DNA of 64,000 bases from Amphiura filiformis (taxonomy: Eukaryota > Echinodermata > Ophiuroidea > Amphilepidida > Amphiuridae). The notes below the pieces were generated by a model. That model was not told the origin of the DNA. It ran no database searches and worked only from the letters and a program-made list of their open reading frames with translations. Of this stretch, positions 21,512 through 32,618 are shown piece after piece (the stretch's first letter is position 1; every line of letters starts with the position of its first letter). The DNA lies in contig NC_092646.1 in NCBI RefSeq assembly GCF_039555335.1, forward strand, positions 23,624,893 to 23,688,892. Direction: 5' to 3'. The translations under genes were made by a program, and so were the position numbers.

Positions 21512-22228
21512 TCAATCATGATCAGTATGAGGAACTCCATCTTGACTTCCATCATAATCAATTGTTTCAAATTCTTCCGCTAACACAGTTTCCATCGCAA
21601 CGGCGTTAAACTTCCCGCTTCTCTCTGGTGTTGGAGTATGTTGGAGTTCTGTAACTTGACTATCGACCATATCCATTGGTTCTACCTGCTCCTTGGGCAT
21701 ACAACAAAGGACACCCATGCGATACAACTGAAGAATAACCAATATCGAATTCTTAACAGTGAAAAATATCATCATCTGGTTGATGACACGTAGGTCGACG
21801 ATGAGGTACAACCTCATGGCCAGATACGGCGCGTCTTGCAGGCACATGGTGATGATCAGTGCCCATATCTCATTTTCGCAACAACCGCCGCAAAATGATC
21901 TCGATCTCTTCGTAGCTGCCATTCGGGGTCGTGGCGCAGATACCGATGTTAATACCAAAGTAAACTGGAGCAGACTCCACGACCAGACGCCAAGGATTAA
22001 GGAAATGAGCAGAAAGTCGCAAAGAACCCTTTGAACTTTGAGTGTTTCTAGGGAGAATTCAAGACTATCAGCGGCTATTCCGACGTAGACAAGGAGCAGT
22101 TGAGAGAGTTGATCACGACTTAGTTGGCCTTTGGGAAGCAACCATCGGCCCAGGATGAGGAGAAAGAACATGATCTGCTCTAAGACAAGAACCCATGAGT
22201 CGGCACCCAAGGAGATGGGAATGGATAC
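21512..22228 (-). CDS. TMEM26: TMEM26-like coding exon 3 (last)
   Basis: 717 nt after acceptor AATGCAG, phase 0, beginning VSIPISLGADSW and ending at the stop 21512-21514. It holds the most conserved block of the family (GRWLLP, RDQLSQLLL, DAPYLAMRLYLI, VINQMMIFFTVKN, LQLYRMGVL) and a variable acidic C-terminus. Confidence 0.92.
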   Translation of the reverse strand, partial: VSIPISLGADSWVLVLEQIMFFLLILGRWLLPKGQLSRDQLSQLLLVYVGIAADSLEFSLETLKVQRVLCDFLLISLILGVWSWSLLQFTLVLTSVSAPRPRMAATKRSRSFCGGCCENEIWALIITMCLQDAPYLAMRLYLIVDLRVINQMMIFFTVKNSILVILQLYRMGVLCCMPKEQVEPMDMVDSQVTELQHTPTPERSGKFNAVAMETVLAEEFETIDYDGSQDGVPHTDHD

Positions 22229-25200
22229 CTGCATTCAAACAAAATGATGAATAGATACATTATATAACTAAAATCGAGTTTGTTTCTTGGGTCCAAAAAC
22301 GATCCCGCATTTTTGACGGTACGAACGAGAACCAACTTAAATTTAACCTTTTCTCCAAAGCTCGAGTGCTACAATATTTTAGTAGAACCACGAGTTTATA
22401 GAACATTATTTAGGGTATGTATTGCATGAAATAAACTTATGTTGTCACTATTTCGAGTCTGTTTTGTGCGCTTGAGACCGCTCAAATACAATAAAGGCTT
22501 AATTCGCCGTAGAACTAGTGATGTAACAAGATTGGGTTAATTACCATAGCAATAGGTTTACACTGTTTTTTTAATGTATTGCCCCGCACTATAAGCAAGA
22601 TGCACTCATCACATTGTATATGTGTGTAATGATAGATTTACTACGATACCGCTCTTTTCAAAGACACTAATCTTACAGGTGCGCAATCAGCATGATGTAA
22701 AAAGTCTATAAAATTACGATCCAGGTATTTATCCATGTTCATTGATAATCTATTTGGTACAGCCTATTTGGTACAAAGTAATACGTCACGTTTTATATTT
22801 ATCCATGTTTATAAAAGATCATTGGACCTACCCCGTTAATATTGCGTAAACCAGTAGCATTCATAACAATTTCGATGCCACATTCCTCCAGCTCGTTTTC
22901 ATCCCGATAATCTCTCCTAGTTTGGTAGAGGTCTACTTGTAGAAACCATATACCAGGTATTATGCACATAAGATACAGTAATACGCTAGGACAAAACCTG
23001 AAAACAAATCAGTAAAAAAAAAGGAAAATAGGTATAATAAATTTATGTAAAATGGTTATACTCTGGATACCGGTAAAAGGTGGTCTTACGGTCAAAATCA
23101 AGGGGCTTTCTTGGCTTTCTGATTACAAATCGCCTGCCAAAAAGCGGATATGTTAGGAATGGGCAACTTTAAGGGGTCTTTTAGAGCTAAAATTAATTAT
23201 CAATATAAGGGGTCTTTCAGTGCTCTGTTTTGGTAAAATTCAAAGGTATTTTGGAGATGTGCGGCCCCCCAAACAGGCACTGCAAAAACAGTGTCTAGAG
23301 ATTAAAACCATTCTAGACACAATTTTATCCTAGGATTTAAAGTAGATAGCTACTTCATCAATACCAGTATCAGCAGTAGAAAGCTACTTCATCAATACCG
23401 ATATCAGCAGTAGATAGCTACTTCATCAATACCGGTATCAGCAGTAGATATAGCTACTTCATCAATACCAGTATCAGCAATAGATAGCTACTTCATTAAT
23501 ACAAGTATCAGCAGTAGATAGCTACTTCATCAATATCGGTATCAGCAGTAGATAGCTACTTCATTAATACAAGTATCAGCAGTAGATAGCTACTTCATCA
23601 ATACCAGTATCAGCAGTAGATAGCTACTTCATCAATACCAGTATCAGAAGTTAAGGGCTACTTCATCAATACCAGTATCAGCAATAGATAGCTACTTCAT
23701 CAATACCATTTTCAGCAGTAGACAGCTACTTCATCAATATCATCATCATCAGTAGATATAGCTACTTCATCAATGCCAGTATCAGCAGTAGAGAGCTACT
23801 TCATCAATACCAGTATCAGTAATAGATAGCTACTTCATCAATACCATTTCAGCAGTAGAAAGCTACTTCATCAATACCAGTATCAGCAGTAGATAGCTAC
23901 TTCATCAATACCAGTATCAGCAGTAGATAGCTACTTCATCAATATCGGTATAGACAGCTACTTCATCAATATCATCAGTAGATACAGGGTGAGTAAAAAA
24001 AAGTGCAATAGAGAAAAGAATCCATCTTTATTTAAGAACCGAGTTGAACTTTTTAGGTTTTAAAACATTTTGTAAATAACACATCCATTAGTGATCTTGT
24101 GTGAAAAAATCAAGGAATTAACATTTACCGTTTTGTTTTTATGACACATTTTATAGCGATACCCAATTTTAATGTTTGTCCAAGAGACATCTAAAATTTG
24201 AATGTCAGCCCACTCTGTGTAAGGTAGATTTGGAACAAATGCCATTTTTTTTAACCTCATTGGCATAGAAATAAAATGGAGCACCCAAATTGTTATTGTC
24301 CTTGGTCTTGTTTAACATGTTTAAGGAGAAGAAACATTATTGTTATTTTCATTTTCCCTTTATTTTGAGTATGTTTATTCTCTATCAAAAACATATAAAT
24401 TTGTGGGCGGGTTTTTCAAATGTCGAAATGAAATGCGCGCAAATTGAAGTGGAGTGAATTACAAAATATCCAGTAAGTTGGCCATACTGGGGTTTAAAAA
24501 ACTGGAGTTGGAGTCGAGTGAGGCATGAAGGATCTAAAGTAATGTTAGAAAGTTTGTTTAAACAGAAAAAAAATTAAAATAACGCAAAAATCAACATTAT
24601 TTAAGTTAAAGTCAGTTTCAGAGCTGGTGCCTTTGTCGTGCATTGTGTGCTCTCATTCAAAATACATGGTACCTCGTGGACAAATAATGAAATTGGGTAT
24701 CGCAGCAAAAGGACTCATAAAAATTAAATGGTAATAGCGAGTCACTTCATTTTTTCACAGAATGTGACTATTGAGTGTGGCATTTATAACGAATTTCAAT
24801 AATGGGACAGTTCAACTTGGTTCTTACATAAATATCGATTCTTTGCTCTATTGCACTTTTTTTGACTCACCCTGTAGCTACTTCATCAATACCAGTATCA
24901 GCAGTAGAGAGCTACTTCATCAATACCAGTATCAGCAGTAGATAGCTAATTTATCAATACCAGTATCAGCAGTAGATAGCTACTTCATTAATACCAGTAT
25001 CAGCAGTAGATAGCTACTTCATCAATACCAGTACCAGTATCAGCAGTAGAGAGCTACTTCATCAATACCAGTATCAGCAGTAGATAGCTAATTTATCAAT
25101 ACCAGTATCAGCAGTAGATAGCTACTTCATCAATACCAGTATCAGCAGTAGATAGCTACTTCATCAATACCAGTATCAGCAGTAGATAGCTACTTCATCA

Positions 25201-28200
25201 ATACCAGTATCAGCAGTAGATAGCTACTTCATCAATACCAGTATCAGCAGTAGATACCTACTTCATCAATACCATGCAGTATCAGCAGTAAATAGCTACT
25301 TCGTCAATGCCGGTATCAGCAGTAGATAGCTAATTTATCAATGCCGGCATCCGCAGTAGATACCTACTTCATCAATACCATGCAGTATCAGCAGTAAATA
25401 GCTACTTCGTCAATGCCGGTATCAGCAGTAGATAGCTAATTTATCAATGCCGGCATCCGCAGTAGATACCTACTTCATCAATACCATGCAGTATCAGCAG
25501 TAAATAGCTACTTCGTCAATGCCGGTATCAGCAGTAGATAGCTAATTTATCAATGCCGGCATCCGCAGTAGATACCTACTTCATCAATACCATGCAGTAT
25601 CAGCAGTAAATAGCTACTTCGGCAATGGCGGTATCAGCAGTTAGATAGCTACTTCATAACCAGTATCAGAAGTAAAGGGCTACTTCGTCAATACCAGTAT
25701 CAGCAGTAGTGAGTTACTTCATCAATACCGTTATCAGCAGTACACAGCTACTTCATCAATGCCAGTATCAGCAGTAGATAGCTACTTCATCAATACCATT
25801 TTCAACAGTAGACAGCTACTTTATCAATATCATCATCAGCAGTAGATAGCTACTTCATCAATACCAGTATCAGCAGTAGATAGCTACTTCATCAATACCA
25901 GTATCAGCAGTAGATACAAGTATCAGCAGTAGATAGCTACTTCATCAATACCAGTATCAGCAGTAGATAGCTACTTTATCAATACATGTATCAGCAGTAG
26001 ATAGCTACTTTATCAATACCAGTATCAGCAGTATATCCTACTTCATCAATACCAGTATCAGCAGTAGATAGCTACTTCATCAATACCAGTATCAGCAGTA
26101 TATCCTACTTCATCAATACCAATATCAGCAGTAGATAGCTACTTCATCAATACCAGTATCAGCAGTAGATAGCTACTTCATCAATACCAGTATCAGCATC
26201 AGATAACTACTTCATTGATACCAGTATTAGACTATTTCATCAACACATTAGAAAAAGTTAGAGGACATCTCCCATTCACCCGCGTGTGGTCTATTGCACT
26301 TTTTTTGACTCACCCTGTAGCTACTTCATCAATACCAGTATCAGCAGTAGAGAGCTACTTCATCAATACCAGTATCAGCAGTAGATAGCTAATTTATCAA
26401 TACCAGTATCAGCAGTAGATAGCTACTTCATTAATACCAGTATCAGCAGTAGATAGCTACTTCATCAATACCAGTACCAGTATCAGCAGTAGAGAGCTAC
26501 TTCATCAATACCAGTATCAGCAGTAGATAGCTAATTTATCAATACCAGTATCAGCAGTAGATAGCTACTTCATCAATACCAGTATCAGCAGTAGATAGCT
26601 ACTTCATCAATACCAGTATCAGCAGTAGATAGCTACTTCATCAATACCAGTATCAGCAGTAGATAGCTAATTTATCAATGCCGGCATCCGCAGTAGATAC
26701 CTACTTCATCAATACCATGCAGTATCAGCAGTAAATAGCTACTTCGTCAATGCCGGTATCAGCAGTAGATAGCTAATTTATCAATGCCGGCATCCGCAGT
26801 AGATACCTACTTCATCAATACCATGCAGTATCAGCAGTAAATAGCTACTTCGTCAATGCCGGTATCAGCAGTAGATAGCTACTTCGGCAATGGCGGTATC
26901 AGCAGTTAGATAGCTACTTCATAACCAGTATCAGAAGTAACTAACTACCTAACTATTTCATCAACACATTAGAAAAAGTTAGAGGACATCTCCCATTCAC
27001 CCGCGTGTGGTGAATTGACTATACGTAATAATCACACATTCAAGGGTATAGACCAACTGCACGTATCCACTCCTTTCGAAAGCCGTATCTTGCTCAAAAA
27101 TGCATTTAAGCCAAAATATCACAATTAATATTGATTTGAATATGTTATCTTCATATTTCATTAAAAAATACTTACAAAATCGACTCAGGTCGAGAGAGTG
27201 GCGCAATGGTTAGGGTACTTGCCTTTAGTGCATGAGGTCCCGGGTTCGATTCCCGGCGGTGGCGATTTGCTGGGATATTGACTTGGAAAAAAACCCTTCT
27301 GTAGATTAAATTCAGACTTCCGTTCTCCCCGTGGTTCATTTAGAATTGGGTAAATGAATCATGAAAGTACTCCGTCCTTCGGAGGGGACGTTAAGCCGTC
27401 GGTCCCGTGTACAGAGAGCCATACCTGTATACATGTATCTCGCAGCCAGTTTCGAAAAGAGTAGGGTGTTAACCCCTGACTGTTCCCAACCCATCCCGGT
27501 GTTCAAATGGACCCCAATGGAAATAAGCTTCAATAGAGGCTTTCTTGGGTTATCCAGGGTTGTCAAAACCCGAACAAATCAAATCCAAAAAAAACTCAGG
27601 TACCGATGTAATTTCAACCAAGCCTTTCACTGTTTCTTAGTGAATCAAGGCCCGATAATGCCATTGTCGCTGTGGATGGCGGAGTGCTACCATTCAGACT
27701 ACATTCATAAAAATATCAAACTGGCACTCTATAGTATCGACCATAAGGTATATTCGAGCCAAATTTGGACACCTTCCGGGTATTTTCCCTTGATGTACCA
27801 TATAATATTCATAAATATTGGTCGGACACCACCCAGTAAATTCTCATTTACATTGTGATCATCCACAGCAGTGAACGCCATACACCAAGTGTTTCTAGAA
27901 TCCTTATAGAATAAGATTCATTTTAATGCTAATTTATTGCACTATAAGGAAGCCTGTTTACCTTTTTGAAATAGCCGATTGGGAGGATTTTCAATGAAAA
28001 TTTTTTGTGTGTGTCAAAACTGAAGCATCGTATGTAGAATAAATATCAACTGTAGGCCTACATTATATAACGGTTTGTGATACTCAATCGCGGCACAATT
28101 TTTTCTGTTTATTGCAGCAAGTTTTTTTAAAACATTTTTTATTTTTATTAAAGCGTTTTATACCCAATATACTCACCATTTCCATTCCCCATTCTCAGTA

Positions 28201-28436
28201 AATTTTGCAGTCACCAACATTTCCACCAATAAAAGTACGATTGGAATAGTCAGTAAATAGTACAGAGGATCGTGGTATACATCCGTGACGCGCCATACCG
28301 TTATAATTCCGTGTACCCCAAATAAAACGCGAACGAACAACGCCTTGAGATTGTTTGACACATACGCTACAATCCGTTTTACTTTATTATATAATTCGGC
28401 CAGACACCCCATTTTTTCGGTGCGTGTTTTCTCCAT
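21512..28436 (-). CDS. TMEM26: TMEM26-like multi-pass membrane protein (3 coding exons)
   Basis: Minus-strand gene: exon 1 28436-28177, exon 2 22997-22832, exon 3 22228-21512. Junctions are GT-AG and phases agree (2, then 0), giving about 380 residues against 368 in human TMEM26. Matches run in order: GIITVWRVTDVYHDPLYYLL (exon 1), WFCPSVLLYL across the first junction, LILGRWLLPKG and SRDQLSQLLLVYVGIAADSL (exon 3), WSWSLLQFTLVL, and RVINQMMIFFTVKNSILVIL. About seven or eight hydrophobic segments fit a multi-pass membrane protein. The tail is polar and acidic. The family has no firmly established biochemical role; vertebrate TMEM26 is reported as an adipocyte surface marker. The ATG at 28436 has weak context; the in-frame ATG at 28412 (AAAATGG) is stronger and would give 372 residues. 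Intron 1 is 5.2 kb of tandem repeat, MITE and SINE. No poly(A) signal could be assigned. Confidence 0.92.
22519..22700. repeat. Partial MITE in TMEM26-like intron 2
   Basis: It resembles the element at 54070-54355: gatgtaacaagattgggtta, ttaccatagcaatag and gatgcactcatcac occur in matching order. One end is diverged. Confidence 0.6.
22832..22997 (-). CDS. TMEM26: TMEM26-like coding exon 2
   Basis: 166 nt between acceptor TTTTCAG and donor GTAGGT. It completes Trp, then FCPSVLLYLMCIIPGIWFLQ (membrane segment) and an acidic loop RDYRDENELEEC with a possible N-glycosylation site NAT. Human TMEM26 has FSPAIFLYL in the same place. This exon is too short and split to appear as an obvious gene on its own. 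Confidence 0.9.
23340..23994. repeat. 34-bp tandem repeat, block 1 (TMEM26-like intron 1)
   Basis: Units of about 34 bp containing agctacttcatcaatacc and agtatcagcagtagat, with single-base variants (ccggt, caagt). About 19 units, up to the MITE at 23995. The unit length is not a multiple of three and it has stops in all frames, so it is a non-coding minisatellite. Confidence 0.95.
23995..24874. mobile_element. MITE, CAGGGTGAGTCAAAAAAAG ends, TA-flanked, inside the array
   Basis: CAGGGTGAGTAAAAAAAAGT at the left and the inverse at 24845-24874; the arms run about 38 bp to gaatc. TA lies on both sides (23993-23994, 24875-24876) and the array reads as an intact unit when the element is removed. 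The Tc1/mariner-type duplication is clear. No transposase; a 74-codon minus frame inside is not convincing. Confidence 0.9.
24875..26240. repeat. 34-bp tandem repeat, block 2, with a 106-bp higher-order unit
   Basis: It continues the array after the MITE. From about 25252 to 25620 three variant units (taccta..ccatgcag; aaatagctacttcgtc; gctaatttatcaatgccggc) repeat together with a 106-bp period (starts 25255, 25361, 25467, 25573), a higher-order repeat. Deletion variants (gtatatcctac) occur near 26030 and 26100. Confidence 0.95.
26240..27012. repeat. Segmental duplication of array plus flank
   Basis: The non-repeat flank from caacacattagaaaaagtt to ccgcgtgtggt occurs at 26240-26290 and again at 26962-27011. 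After the first copy the array restarts with 28 bp of the MITE end (ctattgcactttttttgact, about 26292), exactly as it follows the MITE at 24848. So a block from inside the MITE end through the flank was duplicated in tandem; the second block is shorter. Confidence 0.85.
27191..27593 (+). mobile_element. tRNA-headed SINE with 8-bp target duplication
   Basis: A box GGCGCAATGGTTAGGG (about 27200) and B box GGTTCGATTCC (27243), a non-tRNA body (including ggaggggacgttaagccgtc) and an A-rich end. It is flanked by ACTCAGGT (27183-27190 and 27594-27601), a target duplication typical of LINE-mobilised SINEs. It lies in TMEM26-like intron 1, antisense to the gene. The 165-codon frame crossing it (27361-27858) is not a gene. 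Confidence 0.85.
28177..28436 (-). CDS. TMEM26: TMEM26-like coding exon 1
   Basis: It encodes the N-terminal cytosolic stretch and the first two hydrophobic segments (ALFVRVLFGVHGIITVW; YYLLTIPIVLLLVEMLV) and ends GEWK plus two bases of a Trp codon. The donor is ATG|GTGAGT on the minus strand. Without splicing the frame stops at once. Confidence 0.92.
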
Positions 28437-28439
28437 CAA

Positions 28440-29384
28440 ATCATATCTATTTCTGGTGGTAATTTATAATTGTTGTTATTCACTTATGTTGTTATAAATT
28501 TTCAAGGGGTGCCACACTAGCGACGAGCGTGTGTCGACTACAGACGACAAGTAGGGCCTACCAATTTTTTTAAAGAAACATTTTTCGAATTGTAAATTTT
28601 CATGACCATATTTGGAATCAGCAGGAAAAATGCATTAAATTGAGTACAAGCAAGCCTAGTATTTTTTCAGTGGTTCTTAAGATAGCTCTTGATATTTTGA
28701 GAAAATATCTAAAAATTTTGAGTTTTATGTGAAGCCTATGGCTAGCACGCAGAGCATTAACAAAAGAAACAAAACTAAAGCAAACAAATAATCGAACAAA
28801 ACAAAGCAAAGAAACGGGATTTCTCGTACTTATTCTTTGTTTATTTTGGCGCCACAACTTTTGTCTTAATTTTGATGTCTTATTCACGATTAGTATTGTT
28901 GACCCAAACAAAAAAAGAGTGTATCCCCCGATACTGTGAGACTAGGTCATACACTAGGATCCAAAACATGCTCATCTATCAAGGCACAGCTCTTTAACCC
29001 CAATACATTTGCACATTCATTGAATGACCTTTGAAAATTTGGGTACAAAAACTCATACTCTGAAACTTGAGGTCAAATTTTGCACTATGATTGTTTAATT
29101 GAGGTTATTGAACTATATATGCCATTGGGATGAGGCCATTGTGGTCCATATAGTCATATGACAAATAAATGACAGTGCTTAATTAAATGTAACATATTGT
29201 AGAGATTTCTTTTCAACAAAATTGTATAATTATGTCACTATTTCCCCGCCCGTCGTATTTTAATCCCAAAAGCGAATGGGCATGCACAGGAAAAACTGTA
29301 AAAGCACGGTGTTTTGTTCGCTGTGGTTTTGTTTTTGTTGCTTTTTTGTCTTTTGTTGTTTTGAATGTCTGTGTTAGTGTTACC
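28440..29384. other. Region 5' of the TMEM26-like gene
   Basis: AT-rich DNA that should hold the 5' UTR and promoter. No convincing TATA, CpG cluster or further exon can be defined by eye. Confidence 0.4.
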
Positions 29385-30110
29385 CTATTTTGACAGTAGG
29401 CTATATTCGGTTTTTGGGTGTTTTTACAGTATATTCGTGTTTTATTTTGGTGGGTTTTTTTACAGTGTATTCGGTTTTTTGGTGGGTTTTTTTACAGTAT
29501 ATTCGGTTTTGGGGGTGTTTTTATAGGCCCTACTTAAAAAGCAATAACAAAGACAAGATGTTTTCTCTGCAGGTAATCCTTCTTCATCACGTCCATTGGG
29601 CTATTCCATTTAAAATCCACACTACCCCTGTGGAAGATTTAGCTAAAGTCTTCCACGGGTCGAAGGAGTAAGAGTTTTGAATAGAATACACAATTCTCTT
29701 TGAAATACTTGCTCCAGTTGTGGAAGATATAGGTAAAGCCATAATACAGTGGGAGTGTGGGTTTCAATATGATTAACCCTGAACAATTACATTTGAAAAA
29801 CATACTCCCTCTGTAGAAGATATTTCCAGAATCTTCCACAGGGGTATAGTGTGGATTTCAAATGGAATAACCTGCCATTTGACTGGTATGCTTGTGTCTG
29901 GATCTGGTCCTTCCATCTTGTCGTTCAGTAGGCATAGGCAACCAAAAACACCCAAAAACCGAATATACTGTGAAAAAACCAGCCAAAAACCCGAATATAC
30001 TGTAACAAACACCACAAAACCGAATATACTGTAAATAAACACCCGAAACCGAATATACTGTAAAAAAAACAAAAAAACAAAACAAACACCGAATATACTG
30101 TAAAAACTGC
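29385..30110. mobile_element. Foldback-like element with tandem sub-repeats in both arms
   Basis: The left arm (29385-29525) holds several units of acagtatattcggtttt with a T-rich spacer. The right arm (29938-30110) holds the same words inverted (aaccgaatatactgt), five or more times. The centre carries a MITE of the CTATTCCATTT family (29598-29872). Tandem units inside inverted arms recall Foldback-type transposons; superfamily unknown. Confidence 0.7.
29598..29872. mobile_element. CTATTCCATTT foldback MITE, copy 2
   Basis: gggctattccatttaaaatc at the left, gtggatttcaaatggaataa at the right, with alternating tggaagat/atcttcca modules between. Same architecture as the copies in the HAAO introns. 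Confidence 0.9.
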
Positions 30111-30112
30111 AT

Positions 30113-31149
30113 AGTCTATCAGTACCAGTATTAGCAGTAGATCAGTAGATATAGCTACTTCATCAATACCAGTATTGGCAATAGATAGCTACTTCATCAA
30201 TACCAGTATCAGCAGTAGATAGCTACTTCATCAATACCAGTATCAGCAGTATATAGCTACTTCATCAATACCAGTATCAGCAGTAGATAGCTACTTCATC
30301 AATACCAGTATCAGCAGTAGATAACTACTTCATCAATACCAGTATCAGCAGTAGATAGCTACTTCATCAATACCGGTATCAGCAGTAGATAGCTACTTTA
30401 TCAACATCAGTACCAGCAGTAGATAGCTACTTCATCAATACCAGTATCAGCAGTAGATAGCTACTTCATCAATGCCAGTATCAGCAGTAGATAACTACTT
30501 CATCAATACCAGTATCAGCAGTAGATAGCTACTTCATCAATACCAGTATCAGCAGTAGATAACTACTTTATCAATACCAGTATCAGCAGTAGATAGCTAC
30601 TTCATCAGTGCCAGTATCAGCAGTAGATAGCTACTTCATCAATACAAGTATCAGCAGTAGAGACAACTACTTCATCAATGCCAGTATCAGCAGTAGATAA
30701 CTACTTCATCAATACCAGTATCAGCAGTAGATAGCTACTTCATCAATACCAGTATCAGCAGTAGATAACTACTTTATCAATACCAGTATCAGCAGTAGAT
30801 AGCTACTTCATCAATGCCAGTATCAGCAGTAGAAAACTACTTCATCAATACAAGTATCAGCAGTAGAGACAACTACTTCATCAATGCCAGTATCAGCAGT
30901 AGATAACTACTTTATCAATACCAGTATCAACAGTAGATAGCTACTTCATCAATACCAGTATCAGCAATAGATAGCTACTTCATCAATACCAGTATCAGCA
31001 GTAGATAACTACTTTATCAATACCAGTATCAGCAGTAGATAGCTACTTCATGAATGCCAGTATCAGCAGTAGATAGCTACTTCATCAATACAAGTATCAG
31101 CAGTAGAGATAACTACTTCATCAATGCCAGTATCAGCAGTAGATACCCA
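30113..31149. repeat. 34-bp tandem repeat, block 3 (5' of the TMEM26-like gene)
   Basis: Same unit as in intron 1 (agctacttcatcaatacc, agtatcagcagtagat), now beyond exon 1. Local variants such as gagacaactacttcatc recur about every 240 bp, showing block-wise amplification. Confidence 0.95.
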
Positions 31150-31841
31150 GCAAACACGAAACGTTTTCGACATCATTCGCAAAAGGTTATAAAAGGTTGT
31201 CAGAAAACGTTTAAATGTCGGGTTATATAAAGGGTATATTATGAGTATAAAACGTTTTCATAACCTTAAAAAACATTTTTTGATAATCTACTGCTCAGCA
31301 AACAAAAATGTTTTACAGAAAACGTTTAAAGGTCGGGTTATATAAAGGGTATAAAACGTTTTAATAACATTCCAAAAACATTCTTGAAAACTTGATACAA
31401 AACATTCTAAACAGAATGTTATTTGGGGTTGAAAAATATTTTGCGAAAAATGTTTGCCCAAAATATTTGCAATAACGTTTTAAAAACGTTTTCATGACCT
31501 TTATATAACCCGACATTTAAATGTTATTAAAAGGTTTTGAAAAAACATTTTAAGAACATTTATGTGTTTGCTGGGTTCAAATATTTTAACATAATGTTAT
31601 TTAAGTATTGACACAATATTTGGCAAAAATGTTTGCAAAAATAGTTTAAAATAACATTTTTTGAAAACATTTAAAAAATATTGTTGTAATGTAGGGTGTT
31701 TTCATACAAAACGTTTTAAAACGTTATCATGACCTTTATATAACCCGACATTTTAATGTTATTAAAACGTTTTTACCTAAACCAACAGCCAAAATATAAC
31801 TTATTTAAAACGTTATTAAAACGTTTTTGTGTTTGCTGGGT
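31150..31841. mobile_element. MITE, CCCAGCAAACAC family, copy 3, inside the array
   Basis: Inserted between gcagtagata and taactacttc. Removing it with one TA restores an exact array unit, so the duplication is TA. The internal modules are those of copy 2, including near-copies of the ends at about 31299 and 31566. Confidence 0.92.
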
Positions 31842-32120
31842 AACTACTTCATCAATACCAGTATCAGCAGTAGATAGCTACTTCATCAATGCCAGTATCA
31901 GCAGTAGATAACTACTTCATCAATACCAGTATCAGCAGTAGATAACTATACTTTATCAATACCAGTATCAGCAGTAGATAGCTACTTTATCAATGCCAGT
32001 ATCAGCAGTAGATAACTACTTCATCAATACCAGTATCAGCAGTAGATAACTACTTTATCAATACCAGTATCAGCAGTAGATAGCTACTTCATCAATGCCA
32101 GTATCAGCAGTAGATAGCTA
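31842..32120. repeat. 34-bp tandem repeat, block 4
   Basis: About eight units between two MITE insertions, in phase with block 3 across the insertion. Confidence 0.95.
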
Positions 32121-32618
32121 CCGTAAAATGGGGTAACTTTGGGCACTTTTCAGAGTTTTTAAACCACTGCTTCCAAACAAAACCAATTATATTTCTAATT
32201 AACTCTTTTTTGTGACATTAGGGTTCCCTTCTACACCTTGAAGTTGAAAAACATTTTTAATAATTTTGTAAGGGTGCCCTAGGGGTTAAAAATGACCTGA
32301 CCAAAGTTACCCCGCCTTTGGGGCAACTTTGGTCACAGTATTACATTCCATGAAGGAATAAAAATTAAAAAAAATGATCTTCGCTGAATATGGGCGGCAA
32401 GTTATTGTTTTTTGTGACATTTGACACCTTGAAAAATTAATCAAACACACATCCTTGCTCACAAATATCGATTTTTATTTTTTCCGAAAAAAATGTACAA
32501 AAAAGCTGACACCAAATATGACTAAAAACAATATTGCTGTACGAAAATGTGACCATTTAAAAAAATATATTTGACCGACCAAAGTTACCCCGCTGACCGA
32601 AGTTACCCCGTTTTACGG
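32121..32618. mobile_element. MITE, CCGTAAAAYGGGGTAACTT ends, TA-flanked, inside the array
   Basis: CCGTAAAATGGGGTAACTTT at the left is inverted at 32596-32618 and TA is duplicated (32119-32120, 32619-32620). Two inner gggtaactttggtc-type modules are also present. Non-coding. Confidence 0.9.

Noticed and set aside
27190-27265. Functional tRNA gene
   Set aside because: A and B boxes are present but the unit is the head of a 400-bp SINE with an 8-bp duplication.
27361-27858. 165-codon plus-strand frame
   Set aside because: Its first half lies within a SINE with a clear target duplication, and the rest has no family resemblance.
28618-28911. 97-codon minus-strand frame upstream of the TMEM26-like gene
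   Set aside because: Low-complexity composition, no homologue recognised, no plausible splice link to exon 1.
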